A stretch of DNA of 64,000 nucleotides from an uncultured Bacilli bacterium (lineage in GTDB: Bacteria; Bacillota_I; Bacilli_A; RF39; UBA660), in assembly GCA_934148535.1 (NCBI GenBank), contig CAKPDF010000002.1:1-64000 (forward strand). Reading direction: 5' to 3'. Shown here in pieces: positions 8,608-17,634 of the stretch (the stretch's first letter is position 1; each line of letters begins with the position of its first letter). Under the pieces are notes generated by a model. The model was not told the origin of the DNA and ran no database searches. It worked only from the letters and a program-made list of their open reading frames with translations. The position numbers and the translations under genes were made by a program.

Positions 8608-9600
8608 ATGCTAACTCTTACAAAATCGCTATTTGCCTTAATGATAGGATTCATAGTAACTACAATATTTGGTCTTGTTATGATACCAATACTAAAAAAA
8701 GTAAAGGCAGGTCAAAGGATAAATGTTTATGTAGATGCCCATAAAAGTAAGGCTGGTACTCCAACAATGGGAGGATTAATATTTATAATACCTTCTGTTT
8801 TAACAGCACTGCTCTTATTAATAACAGGGAAAATTGAATATTCAGTTAATTTATTTATAATGATATTTGTACTTTTAAGTTACGCAACTATAGGTTTCTT
8901 AGATGATTTTATTAGTTTAAAGCATCATGAAAACAAAGGATTATCGCAGTTGCAAAAATTATTTTTGCAATTTATAGTAGCATTAATTTTCTATGTGCTA
9001 TTAAGACATTATGGTGGGGGAGACTCAGTACTAAGAATAACCCTATTTAACTTTGAATGGAACTTAGGTTGGTTTTATGGAGTATTTATATTATTCTTAT
9101 TAGTAGGGACCTCAAATGCTGTTAATTTAACTGATGGATTAGATGGTTTAGCAGGAGGATTATCCGCGATAGGATTTCTTGCTTATGGTTTAATAGCATG
9201 GTCTTGTAAAACTGTAGCAGGATATCAAGATATAGCAATATTTTGCTTTATTTTAACAGGAAGTATTATGGGATTTTTAGTATATAATACTCATCCTGCT
9301 AAAGTATTTATGGGAGATACTGGTAGTCTATCTTTAGGTGCAACTTTAGCGACCGTAGCGATACTTACTTCACACGAGATATCTTTAGCAGTAATTGGTG
9401 GGGTATTTGTATTAGAAACATTATCTGTAATAGTACAAATATTTTCTGTAGTAGTATTTCATAAGAGGGTATTTTTGATGACTCCAATACATCATCATTT
9501 TGAAAGATTAGGTTGGAGTGAGAGTGATATAGTAAAATTATTCTGGATAGTAGGATTTATTTTATGTTTATCAGCATTAATATATGGAGTATGGTTATAG
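8608..9600 (+). CDS. mraY: phospho-N-acetylmuramoyl-pentapeptide-transferase
   Basis: MraY transfers phospho-MurNAc-pentapeptide from UDP to undecaprenyl phosphate, making lipid I at the inner face of the membrane. At 330 aa it has normal length with about ten membrane segments. Motifs seen: KAGTPTMGG near the N-terminus, FLDDF, the catalytic NLTDGLDGLAGG loop, FMGDTGSLSLG and the late HHHFE. It follows the PBP gene as in many dcw clusters. TGATATAAT about 30 bp upstream is an extended -10 element, so it probably has its own promoter and is not silenced by the insertion upstream. The other dcw genes are absent from the window. Confidence 0.97.
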   Translation: MLTLTKSLFALMIGFIVTTIFGLVMIPILKKVKAGQRINVYVDAHKSKAGTPTMGGLIFIIPSVLTALLLLITGKIEYSVNLFIMIFVLLSYATIGFLDDFISLKHHENKGLSQLQKLFLQFIVALIFYVLLRHYGGGDSVLRITLFNFEWNLGWFYGVFILFLLVGTSNAVNLTDGLDGLAGGLSAIGFLAYGLIAWSCKTVAGYQDIAIFCFILTGSIMGFLVYNTHPAKVFMGDTGSLSLGATLATVAILTSHEISLAVIGGVFVLETLSVIVQIFSVVVFHKRVFLMTPIHHHFERLGWSESDIVKLFWIVGFILCLSALIYGVWL

Positions 9601-9730
9601 CATTACAATACATCATTAATAGAGTGATAATATATTTATCATTCTTTTTTTATTTGAAATTATAATAAATCTATTTTCAAAATCTAAGAAAAATGTTATA
9701 ATTTGATTATAAAAAAATAGTAGGAAAGGT

Positions 9731-9781
9731 ATGATAAATGTGGTTAACAAAATGTTAAAATGGGGGGGGGTTAAAATCTAG
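9731..9781 (+). other. short leader ORF with a G9 tract, possible slipped-strand switch
   Basis: The ATG at 9731 follows AGGAAAGGT. Codon 11 onward runs into nine consecutive G (9762-9770), exceptional in this AT-rich DNA. With nine G the frame stops at 9779-9781. Loss of one G (or gain of two) would open a 46-codon frame whose TGA stop (9867-9869) overlaps the ATG of the next gene in an ATGA arrangement, typical of coupled translation. So tract length could set expression of the downstream secreted protein. The peptide itself is not recognised. Confidence 0.5.
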
Positions 9782-9865
9782 AATAATAGATATAAATCCC
9801 TATAATATAAGTAATATAGATTTAGAAATAACTAAATCTTTTTACCGTGGGGAAGTGAAGCACTC

Positions 9866-11605
9866 ATGAAGAATATTAGTTTAAAGATTACTATAATAGT
9901 TGGAATACTAGTATTTATATTATCTTTTGGTGCTACTTATGCAATAAATGTATGGAGTAGTGGTAATACATTGATATCTGGTACTACTAAATGTTTTAAA
10001 GTTAATTATACTAAGGGACAAGATATTAATTTTAGTGATGGCCTAGTAGCGCAGACATCTTTTAACAAAGATAATGCTGTATACACTACATTATCTATTT
10101 CGAAAAATGTTGGTTGTGATTTATGTGGTTTAGGTTCTATATCTGCTAATATTACCTCTTCTATAGATTTGAGTTCTGGGGGATTGAGTTATAAAATATA
10201 TCAAGAAACAAATGAAGTTAAATCTGGTAATATTACAAAGACAGGTATAACTACTTTATATGATAACTTTGATATAAAGGATGCTAGATCCATAACGTTT
10301 ACAATATATTTTTATTTAGATGCTAGTAAAATAAATAATAATTATTTAGAAACTAGTTTTAGTGGAAAGATATATGCAGAAGCAAAATCTACTAAAGATA
10401 TATGCAATATTGGTGATTCTAATGATTTATATACCAAAATATTATCTAATGCTACATTAGATACTGATATAAATTTTTCTAAAATATCATCTGATACTAA
10501 TGGTAAAGGTATATATGTTAGAAGTGGAACTGAAGAGGATGCTAATCCAATATACTATTACAGAGGTGCAGTTGATAATAATAATGTAATATTTGCAAAC
10601 TTCTGTTGGAAGATAGTGAGAACCACTGAAACGGGAGGTATAAAACTTATATATAATGGAACACCAAATAATGGTACTTGTAATAATACAGGTGATAACG
10701 CTGCTATAAGTAGTGTAGCTTTTAATACAAATTTCATTTCTCCAACATATGTAGGTTACAAATATGGAACTGTATACAATCATGCTAGTAAAACATTAAG
10801 CGATAGTGATCTATATGGTACAGATGTAACATATACAAATGGTACATATACATTAACAAGTACTCAAACAGGATATAGTCAAGGATTAAGTACTCATCAT
10901 TATACTTGTTTTAATAGCACTGGTACTTGTACTAAAGCTTATTACATTTTCTATGTTGAAAGTACTAAAGGCTATTATATAACCTTAGATAGCGGTAAAA
11001 AAACAAGTGAAGCCCTATCAGAAATGTTAGATAATAATACAACAGACTCTACAATAAAAACAGCAATAGATAATTGGTATAGTACTAATATGACTAGTTA
11101 TACAAATAAATTAGAAGACACGGTTTGGTGTAATGATAGAAGTATTTATATAACAGGAGGATGGAATCCAAATGGCGGTAGTACTTCCGGTGGTTGGACT
11201 AGTTATAGTTTAGTATTTTCACGATATAAAAATTTGCAAAACGCATCTCCAAATTTAACTTGTAGTAGGAATTTAGATAAATTCACAACAAGTACAGAAA
11301 ATGGAAATGGTGAATTAACTTATCCTGTTGGATTATTAACAGTAGATGAAATAATGTTAGCAGGAGGAAAAGATTACATTTCAAATACTTCATATTATCT
11401 TTATACAGGAACAGAATATTGGACTTTAACATCTCGTGCCTTTATAAGTGATGGTTCTCGTGAGTATTTAGTAACAGTAGATGGCTCGATCACACATGGT
11501 TATGTTAAAAATGCATTAGGTGTAAGACCAACTATATCATTAAAACCAGAAAATATCATATCATCAGGTAATGGTACAGCAGAAAATCCATATGTAATAT
11601 CATAA
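9866..11605 (+). CDS. secreted DUF6273-like surface protein
   Basis: A 579-aa exported protein. Residues 1-27 are a signal-anchor (MKNISLK, hydrophobic core, ending GATYAINVW). Residues ~30-170 look like a beta-rich domain, and residues ~180-579 are rich in Asn, Thr, Tyr and Gly. The last part (EYWTLTSRAF, then NALGVRPTISLKPENI) matches the pattern of the DUF6273/FISUMP-like, C-type-lectin-related domains found in many gut Firmicutes. Function is not established; carbohydrate or host-surface contact is a guess. Scattered Cys (CDLCGLG, NFCWKI, NGTCNN) may form disulfides. It lies directly behind the G9 leader ORF and is followed by a terminator. Confidence 0.7.
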   Translation: MKNISLKITIIVGILVFILSFGATYAINVWSSGNTLISGTTKCFKVNYTKGQDINFSDGLVAQTSFNKDNAVYTTLSISKNVGCDLCGLGSISANITSSIDLSSGGLSYKIYQETNEVKSGNITKTGITTLYDNFDIKDARSITFTIYFYLDASKINNNYLETSFSGKIYAEAKSTKDICNIGDSNDLYTKILSNATLDTDINFSKISSDTNGKGIYVRSGTEEDANPIYYYRGAVDNNNVIFANFCWKIVRTTETGGIKLIYNGTPNNGTCNNTGDNAAISSVAFNTNFISPTYVGYKYGTVYNHASKTLSDSDLYGTDVTYTNGTYTLTSTQTGYSQGLSTHHYTCFNSTGTCTKAYYIFYVESTKGYYITLDSGKKTSEALSEMLDNNTTDSTIKTAIDNWYSTNMTSYTNKLEDTVWCNDRSIYITGGWNPNGGSTSGGWTSYSLVFSRYKNLQNASPNLTCSRNLDKFTTSTENGNGELTYPVGLLTVDEIMLAGGKDYISNTSYYLYTGTEYWTLTSRAFISDGSREYLVTVDGSITHGYVKNALGVRPTISLKPENIISSGNGTAENPYVIS

Positions 11606-11624
11606 AAGAAACTTAATTAGAACT

Positions 11625-11660
11625 ACGGCTTAGATTTGTATCATCTATAGCCGTTTTTGT
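11625..11660 (+). terminator. Rho-independent terminator
   Basis: ACGGCTTAGAT pairs with ATCTATAGCCGT (one bulge), followed by TTTTTG and further U-rich sequence, shortly after the surface-protein gene. Confidence 0.75.
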
Positions 11661-11698
11661 TTTCTAAAATATTATGTGAATTATTTTTCATATTAATA

Positions 11699-11727
11699 TT
11701 GACATATACCCCCAGTAGGTATATAAT
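11699..11727 (+). promoter_or_regulatory. promoter with CsoR-type operator in its spacer
   Basis: TTGACA (11699-11704), 17 bp, TATAAT (11722-11727). The spacer holds ATACCCCCAGTAGGTAT (11706-11722), whose complement reads ATACCTACTGGGGGTAT, close to the known CsoR operators of Bacillus. A repressor bound here would block RNA polymerase; metal binding would release it. Confidence 0.75.
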
Positions 11728-11753
11728 TAACTCAGATAGAAAGGAAAATAATA

Positions 11754-12047
11754 ATGGAATGTGATAAATGTCATAAATTAAAACATAGAGAAGAAGATAT
11801 AGAAGTAAACTATATTAAAAGACTTAATAGAATAGAAGGACAAGTAAGAGGAATTAGTAAAATGATTACAGATAATAGACACTGTGATGACGTATTAATC
11901 CAAATATCAGCAGTAAAAAAATCACTAGAAAGTCTTGGCAGAGAAATACTTGAAAATCATATGAAAACATGTATGGTTGATGATATAAAAAATAATAAAT
12001 ATGAAACAATAGATGAGGTTATAAAACTAATAAGGAGGAATTATTAA
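11754..12047 (+). CDS. CsoR/RcnR-family metal-sensing repressor
   Basis: A 97-aa, all-helical DUF156 repressor. The family signature is clear: RLNRIEGQVRGI, then Cys in NRHCDDVL, QISAVKKSLESLG, and His/Cys in ENHMKTCMV. Cys-His-Cys at these places is the copper(I) set of CsoR. Its operator-like site sits in the promoter just upstream, so it likely represses its own gene and the ATPase that follows (stop and next start share a base). Because the ATPase looks like a zinc/cadmium/lead type, the inducing metal is uncertain. The start is supported by AAAGGAAAATAATA before the ATG. Confidence 0.9.
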   Translation: MECDKCHKLKHREEDIEVNYIKRLNRIEGQVRGISKMITDNRHCDDVLIQISAVKKSLESLGREILENHMKTCMVDDIKNNKYETIDEVIKLIRRNY

Positions 12048-14080
12048 TGAAAAAATATAAATATAATATTTTAAATCTTGATTGTGCTAACTGCGCTAGA
12101 AAGTTAGAAACTGAATTAAATAAAAATAAAGATCTACATAATGTCATTGTAAATTTTAATACATCTAAAATATCTTTTGAATCAGATATTGAAATAAGTG
12201 CTAAAAAAATAAATGAATTAGCAAATACTATAGAACCAGGTTGTACTATTACTGATGATAAAGAAGTTAAGCAAACAAAAGAATATCATTTTTCTATATT
12301 AGTAATAGCGGTTATTATAGATTTAATTGGTATGTATGTAAATATGCCTGTAATACTAAGTAAAATATTAGTAATCATATCTTATATATTACTACTATAT
12401 AGACCATTTATAAATGCTATAAAAATGTTAGTAAAAAGTAAAAGCATTAACGAAAATGCCCTTATTGTTATATCTTGCGTTGGAGCATATCTTTTAGGAC
12501 AAGAAATGGAAGGCATGATGGTAGTAGCACTTTATGTATTAGGTAAAATATTAGAAGAAAAAGCTATTAATAATACTAGAAGAGAAGTAAAAGACTTACT
12601 TGATATAAAGCAAGATTATGCAAATATCAAAGAACGTAATAGCACTAAAAAAATAGACGTAGAAGACATAGAAGTAGGAGATATCTTAGTCATTAAAAAA
12701 GGAGAAAGAATACCAGTAGATGGAGTAGTTACCCTTGGTAGCACTTCATTAGATACATCAGCCTTAACAGGAGAATCTGAACTTAGTACTGCTAATATTA
12801 ATGATGATGTATTATCAGGCTGTATCAACGTTGGTGATGTAATCGAAATTAAAGCAACAAAATTATTTCATGACTCTTGTGTCTCAAAAATATTATCACT
12901 AGTAGAAGATGCTACTGATAAAAAAGCTAAAACAGAAACATTCGTATCAAGAGCAAGCAGAGTATATACTCCAATTGTCCTAGGCCTAGCCTTACTTGTA
13001 TTTATATTCTTACCACTAATAAGCAGTGTATCTTATAGTGATAGTTTATATAGAGCCCTAACATTCTTAGTTATATCTTGTCCTTGTGCTATAGCAATAT
13101 CTGTACCATTATCATATTTTACAGGTATTGGTGTATGTTCTAAAAATGGAATTCTTGTAAAAGGAAGCAATTATTTAGATAATCTAAGACTTATGAATAA
13201 AATTATATTTGATAAAACAGGAACTCTAACTAGTGGAAGCTTTGAAGTTACTAATATAGATGTTATTGATAATAATTATACTAAAGAAGAAGTTATTAAA
13301 ATCTTAAGAATGGGAGAATCTAATTCTAATCATCCTATAGCAAAATCTATTATGAAACTATCTAACGATACTGTAGATACATCTATTATATCTAAATATA
13401 AAGAAGTAAGTGGTAAAGGAATTAGTTTTGTTTATGATAATAAAAAAGTAAATATTGGTAATAGTAAAATATGTGGCTGTGATAAAGTAACAGATATTCA
13501 TCTAAGTATTGATGGAAAACATATAGCATCTATTGATATAGATGATGGAATTAAAGACAATGCAAAATCTAGTATAGAAGCACTAAAAAGTATGGGTATT
13601 ACTACTTATATGTTTACTGGAGATAAAAAAAGTGTAGCAGATGAAATTGGTAATAGACTTGGTATTGATAATATTAAATCAGAAATGTTACCAGATGATA
13701 AATATTCTTCTTTTGAAAGTTTAAGTAATAGTAATGATATAGTAGGCTTTGTAGGAGATGGTATCAATGATGCTCCAGTATTAAAAAGAGCAGATATTGG
13801 TATTTCTATGGGTAGTATTGGTTCTAATTCTGCAGTAGAAGCCTCTGATGTAGTTATTATGAATGATGATTTGGATAAAATTGGTTTGGGTATTAAAATT
13901 TCTAAATTTACTGATTTTATAATAAAAGAAAATTTAATATTTGCTATATCAGTTAAAGTAATAATATTACTATTAAGTGTTATAGGAATTGCTACTATAT
14001 GGTTTGCAGTTTTTGCAGATACTGGTGTTACTTTAATTACTATCTTAAATACTTTAAGAATTATGAGAAAATATAAGTAA
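12047..14080 (+). CDS. heavy-metal-exporting P1B-type ATPase (CadA/ZntA-like)
   Basis: A 677-aa P-type ATPase. The N-terminal metal-binding domain has DCANCAR (CxxC). The membrane metal site has SCPCAI (CPC). The catalytic core has FDKTGTLTSG (phosphorylated Asp), SNHPIAKS and GDGINDAPV. The last membrane part, with Lys in ISVKVIILLLS and FADTGVTLITILNTLR, matches the P1B-2 pattern for Zn, Cd and Pb rather than the Asn/Tyr/Met-Ser pattern of copper pumps. It is cotranscribed with a CsoR-like repressor. Expected role: efflux of toxic divalent metal at the plasma membrane. It follows its ribosome binding site AAGGAGGAAT closely. Confidence 0.93.
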   Translation: MKKYKYNILNLDCANCARKLETELNKNKDLHNVIVNFNTSKISFESDIEISAKKINELANTIEPGCTITDDKEVKQTKEYHFSILVIAVIIDLIGMYVNMPVILSKILVIISYILLLYRPFINAIKMLVKSKSINENALIVISCVGAYLLGQEMEGMMVVALYVLGKILEEKAINNTRREVKDLLDIKQDYANIKERNSTKKIDVEDIEVGDILVIKKGERIPVDGVVTLGSTSLDTSALTGESELSTANINDDVLSGCINVGDVIEIKATKLFHDSCVSKILSLVEDATDKKAKTETFVSRASRVYTPIVLGLALLVFIFLPLISSVSYSDSLYRALTFLVISCPCAIAISVPLSYFTGIGVCSKNGILVKGSNYLDNLRLMNKIIFDKTGTLTSGSFEVTNIDVIDNNYTKEEVIKILRMGESNSNHPIAKSIMKLSNDTVDTSIISKYKEVSGKGISFVYDNKKVNIGNSKICGCDKVTDIHLSIDGKHIASIDIDDGIKDNAKSSIEALKSMGITTYMFTGDKKSVADEIGNRLGIDNIKSEMLPDDKYSSFESLSNSNDIVGFVGDGINDAPVLKRADIGISMGSIGSNSAVEASDVVIMNDDLDKIGLGIKISKFTDFIIKENLIFAISVKVIILLLSVIGIATIWFAVFADTGVTLITILNTLRIMRKYK

Positions 14081-14100
14081 TTGTATTTTCTTTTTTTCTA

Positions 14101-14119
14101 TTACAATACATAACTATAT
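14101..14119 (+). repeat. dispersed 19-bp intergenic motif, copy A
   Basis: TTACAATACATAACTATAT. The same 19 bases occur on the opposite strand at 45889-45907 and with one change at 63135-63153; a two-change copy is at 21684-21702. All lie between genes. Confidence 0.6.
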
Positions 14120-14178
14120 ATCTATACACCTATATATCATGTTAAATATAACAATATATATAATATGATATAAAATAC

Positions 14179-14207
14179 TTGACAATTATAAGCTTATAAT
14201 TTATAAT
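14179..14207 (+). promoter_or_regulatory. promoter with a perfect 16-bp palindrome in its spacer
   Basis: TTGACA (14179-14184), 17 bp, TATAAT (14202-14207). The spacer consists of ATTATAAGCTTATAAT (14185-14200), a perfect palindrome, placed as a repressor operator. The HTH protein encoded at the end of the unit is the natural candidate repressor. Confidence 0.75.
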
Positions 14208-14240
14208 AAGCACCAAGTTTACAAAAAAGGAGAGATGTAT

Positions 14241-15959
14241 ATGGATTATGTAAATGAAATATATAATTTACTAAAAGATGAAATTAATCCTGATAAATAT
14301 AATGAAATCATTTATGAATATTGTATTAAAGTAAATTGGGATGATCTAGAAATAGAAAAACTAGGTAATTTAATTAATAAAAATGTAAAGCAAGTAAGAG
14401 CGCTAGCGATTAATTATTTTAATAAAGTATCTAATGAAAAAATTACTATTCATTTTACCAGCCATTTTGGTCATGAATATAAAATAAGACATATAATTGA
14501 TGATTATCGTTACAAAAATATATACTCAATATGTAATGCTTATAATTGGGATAGTGATGAAATAAAAAAAAGAGTTATTGATATAACTAAAAGTTTATTT
14601 GTTTATTGCACTGAACCCCTAGGCTCTATGACAATAATAGAGACAGGAAAAGAATATCAACAAGCATTAAGTAAAATTAAAGTTACAAGTTATGAAGAGT
14701 ATGAAAAAATCAAAAAAGAAATAGAATTTTATCAGGATGAATATTTAGAAGTACCCAATCCTGTTTTATTAAAATATGGTATCAGAAGTTATAGTATAGG
14801 TAGAACAGAAGAAGAAAGAAATATTACTCTTAAGTATATATATGAAAAATTCATAGAAAGTGAAGGTATTGTAGGTGAACTTGTTTCAGGATTTAAATTA
14901 TCATCTAAACAAATAGGAAATTATGCTGCTAAATACTATGAATACAATATAGAAAATCAAAATCAAGAAAAAAAGAAGTTTGATAAGAAAAAAGCAATTT
15001 ATTCCTATACATTTGATAAATTAAAAGAAAAAAATACAAAAGAAGAAATAATTTCTTTACTAGATTCTTGTGGAATAAGTATTAAAAATTTAAAAAGTTA
15101 TATAAATTCTTATTTAATTGTTTATATTAAGCCAAATACTTTTGAAGAATACAAAAAAGAAGAAGCAATGTTCTTAAAAAAATTAGAAATATATTCAAAA
15201 TATTTATCTCAAAAGAAAGAAAAAGAAAAGGAAAAAATCGAAGAAGAAGAAATAAAACAAAATGAAGAGGATAATTTAGAAGATGCTATAAAATATATTA
15301 GTATGTTTATAGATTCAAAAGAGTTTCGTAGTGTAAAAGCCTTTTGTAGTTTTGCTAAAATAGATGAAAATACCTTTAATAACTATGTAAATATAATAAA
15401 GAAAAGAAATCAAGAATTATACGAAAAATATAAAGAAACAACAGAAAGAAATAGATCACAATCTTTTGCTATACACGCATCTATAGTTAAAAAAATAGTA
15501 TCAATGTTAAAAAATGGAATAGAAGAAAATGGAGTAAAAAGAAAATTTGATATATTAGATTACTATCAAAATACAAAGTTAAGTTTTGATAATTTAACTA
15601 CAATAGCTGTTAGAATTTGCTCTAAGCAAGAACTTAATCCACTAAAGAGATTTATTAAAGATAATTCTAAATATACAACAGGTGTAGCGAATATTGAAGA
15701 AACAATTATGAAAGAGAAAGTAGAAATTAATCATCAGTTAGATAAAAATGGAATGCCTATACCAGGTACTGGAGAAATATTTGATGATGAAAGTAAAATT
15801 AAAATTATTAATTATTTGAAAGAAAATAATATACCATTAAACATGAAAACATATACTTTAGCTAGAAGAAGATATACAAATGGAATGTTGATAATTGAAA
15901 GTAAAAATAAAGCAAAAGCACTTACAAAGAAAAATAATGAAGGTGAAAATAATGAATAA
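14241..15959 (+). CDS. hypothetical helical protein, 572 aa
   Basis: Not recognised. It is soluble, almost wholly alpha-helical and rich in Glu, Lys, Ile and Tyr, with a strongly charged coiled coil around residues 310-345 (QKKEKEKEKIEEEE). Several stretches look like repeated small helical units (for example LGNLINKNVKQVRALAINYF and the later FCSFAKIDENTFNNYV), reminiscent of HTH-like folds in series. AAGGAGAG fits the ATG at 14241 rather than that at 14235. It is driven by a promoter with a palindromic operator, and its end overlaps the next HTH gene by 8 bp, so the two form one unit. A toxin-antitoxin or regulator pair is possible but unproven. Confidence 0.65.
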   Translation: MDYVNEIYNLLKDEINPDKYNEIIYEYCIKVNWDDLEIEKLGNLINKNVKQVRALAINYFNKVSNEKITIHFTSHFGHEYKIRHIIDDYRYKNIYSICNAYNWDSDEIKKRVIDITKSLFVYCTEPLGSMTIIETGKEYQQALSKIKVTSYEEYEKIKKEIEFYQDEYLEVPNPVLLKYGIRSYSIGRTEEERNITLKYIYEKFIESEGIVGELVSGFKLSSKQIGNYAAKYYEYNIENQNQEKKKFDKKKAIYSYTFDKLKEKNTKEEIISLLDSCGISIKNLKSYINSYLIVYIKPNTFEEYKKEEAMFLKKLEIYSKYLSQKKEKEKEKIEEEEIKQNEEDNLEDAIKYISMFIDSKEFRSVKAFCSFAKIDENTFNNYVNIIKKRNQELYEKYKETTERNRSQSFAIHASIVKKIVSMLKNGIEENGVKRKFDILDYYQNTKLSFDNLTTIAVRICSKQELNPLKRFIKDNSKYTTGVANIEETIMKEKVEINHQLDKNGMPIPGTGEIFDDESKIKIINYLKENNIPLNMKTYTLARRRYTNGMLIIESKNKAKALTKKNNEGENNE

Positions 15960-16194
15960 CATAAAAGAATATATAAATAAAGAAGAAATATCAGAAGAAG
16001 AATTTGAGTTAATCATGAATATTGTAAAATTAAGAAAAAATATGAAAATTAGTCAAACAGAATTAGAAAAACTTACTGGTATTAGTCAAGCTAATATTGC
16101 TAGATTTGAAAAGAATATTCATTCTTCTTCTTTATCGACTGTATTAAGAGTATTAAATGCTCTAGGCTATAAACTAACTATTACAAAAAAATAA
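15952..16194 (+). CDS. XRE-family HTH protein (HigA-like)
   Basis: An 80-aa protein with a lambda-repressor-type helix-turn-helix: KLRKNMKISQTELEKLTGIS, then QANIARFEKN and STVLRVLNALGYKL. This compact form is typical of HigA-type antitoxins and of small autoregulators. It probably binds the palindrome in the promoter at 14185-14200. GAAGGTGAAAATA before the ATG at 15952 supports this start; it overlaps the upstream stop codon by 8 bp. The frame is also open upstream to 15895 but has no ribosome binding site there. Confidence 0.85.
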   Translation: MNNIKEYINKEEISEEEFELIMNIVKLRKNMKISQTELEKLTGISQANIARFEKNIHSSSLSTVLRVLNALGYKLTITKK

Positions 16195-16275
16195 TTTTTG
16201 TCGCTTGTAAAGTGCTAGATATTTGTAGTGATATAATATACAATAAGTATAATTTAGAAAGGAAGTAGTAATAAT

Positions 16276-17274
16276 ATGAAGAATTTAAAAATAAGAGGTT
16301 GTGCTTTATTTTTAGCAGCAACTATGGGATTTACTTGTTGTGGATGTTCCTTAAAAGGAAAAATAACAAGTTCAAAAAATACAGTATATGAAGAAAGCGT
16401 AGAAGATAGTGTAGAGGATAGTTCAACATTATCTAGTTATTTAGAGTCGTCTACTAAAAATGTTAAATATGAATCAGATGAATATATAGGTGAAAATGGA
16501 TATGATAAATTAAATATATCATTTCAAGATATGGATACACAAGAAAATATCGATGGTATCAATGCTAGAATTATAGATAAAGAGGGTAATGTATTAAGTA
16601 GTTTTTCTAGTAACGATGGAATAACAACTTTAGAAAATTTTAAATACGAAGAAGTTTATACAATCATTGAAGATGAAGTAAATAATCAAAATTATGAAAA
16701 ATCTTCCAGTTATAATTTCTGCCTAGCAAAACCTAATACTAAAGAAGAAGATACATACAATTGTGTCACTATATTTAAAGAAAGTAAAATATATAATAAA
16801 GTTAGAGAAGAACAAGAAAATAAATTTGATCCATCTCAATTTTTATATTCAGAATTTGAATTTGATAGCACAACAATAGATAGTGAAATTATGCCACTTC
16901 TAGAAAGTTCATTTTCAAATTTAGAAGAAAAACTAGGTAATGATAAAATTAATGTTGAAATAATTGATGTAGAAGAAGGCGAACTAATAGAAGGTGGTTA
17001 TTACGAAATAAGAAATTCTTCAAATAAAGTCGTTGCCACTTTTACAGGTATTAATGAACCTCAAACTATAGATGGTTTAGAGCCAGGCGATTATATATTA
17101 AAAGAAGTTATAGCACCCGATGGATGTTATAACGATAAAAAAATGTATCAATTTACTATTGATAATGAAGAAGATGCAGATTATAAATATAATGTATTAT
17201 ATATTTATAAAGAACATCAACCTAGTGAAACATTAAATAATAATAATAATCAAATTTTAAAAAGAAGAATATAA
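16276..17274 (+). CDS. exported protein with a SpaA/CnaB-like domain, probable lipoprotein
   Basis: A 332-aa exported protein. The N-terminus (KNLKIRGCALFLAATMGFTC) followed by CGCS is a signal peptide with a Cys-rich, non-standard lipobox, so lipid attachment is likely but not certain. Residues ~25-70 are Ser/Glu-rich linker. Residues ~75-170 and ~225-315 look like prealbumin-like beta sandwiches; the second, with GGYYEIRNSSNKVVATF, INEPQTIDGLEPGDYILKEV and APDGC, is a typical SpaA domain. It has no sortase motif. It has an extended -10 promoter (TGATATAAT ~40 bp upstream) and its own terminator. A surface or adhesion role is inferred. Confidence 0.7.
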   Translation: MKNLKIRGCALFLAATMGFTCCGCSLKGKITSSKNTVYEESVEDSVEDSSTLSSYLESSTKNVKYESDEYIGENGYDKLNISFQDMDTQENIDGINARIIDKEGNVLSSFSSNDGITTLENFKYEEVYTIIEDEVNNQNYEKSSSYNFCLAKPNTKEEDTYNCVTIFKESKIYNKVREEQENKFDPSQFLYSEFEFDSTTIDSEIMPLLESSFSNLEEKLGNDKINVEIIDVEEGELIEGGYYEIRNSSNKVVATFTGINEPQTIDGLEPGDYILKEVIAPDGCYNDKKMYQFTIDNEEDADYKYNVLYIYKEHQPSETLNNNNNQILKRRI

Positions 17275-17284
17275 TATATAATCT

Positions 17285-17320
17285 AAAAAAGTACCCTTAA
17301 TTTTTAAAGAGTACTTTTTA
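17285..17320 (+). terminator. Rho-independent terminator after the SpaA-like protein gene
   Basis: AAAAAAGTAC and GTACTTTTT form the base of a hairpin with an inner CTT/AAG pair; U tract follows. Confidence 0.7.
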
Positions 17321-17326
17321 CATAAC

Positions 17327-17461
17327 AATTATAATTAAAATAGACACTCTTAATATGTAAGGGTGTCAACACCAAAAAAATAGGTAGACATTCACTTGCA
17401 AAACTGAATGTTCCTTATTATTAGTATGCAAATTTCCTTTTTGCATACTAATAATAACATA
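17327..17461 (+). repeat. 135-bp direct repeat, copy 1
   Basis: Nearly the same 135 bases recur at 17821-17955. Each copy begins with the last codons of a small hydrophobic peptide (ending ...KIDTL.M, stop). It then contains hairpin GACACTCTTA/TAAGGGTGTC and hairpin ACATTCA/TGAATGT followed by CCTT and a T-rich stretch, and ends in CATACTAATAATAACATA or a close variant. In copy 1 the N-terminal part of the peptide is missing, so a third gene copy seems to have been lost. Confidence 0.8.
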
Positions 17462-17511
17462 GCATCTACTTCTGATTATCCTTTTCAAAGGAATAGAAGG
17501 GGTTGGTAAAG

Positions 17512-17634
17512 TTGAAAACTAAGACTTTTATAATTAAATTTCTAAAGCTCATTGTTATCATTTTATTACTCTCTACCTTTTCCTTGCTACATACTAATAA
17601 TAACATAACTATCTTAAAAAAAGCAAGAAACTAA
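17512..17634 (+). CDS. small hydrophobic peptide, 40 aa (type I toxin-like)
   Basis: TTG start behind AGAAGGGG. The peptide begins with basic residues (MKTKTFIIKFLK), has one membrane-length segment (LIVIILLLSTFSLL) and a polar tail ending KKARN. Such size and composition are typical of type I toxin peptides, but no antisense RNA can be proven from sequence alone. Its tail shares DNA (TTCCTTGCTACATACTAATA) with the flanking 135-bp repeats, showing shuffling within the locus. Confidence 0.5.
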   Translation: MKTKTFIIKFLKLIVIILLLSTFSLLHTNNNITILKKARN

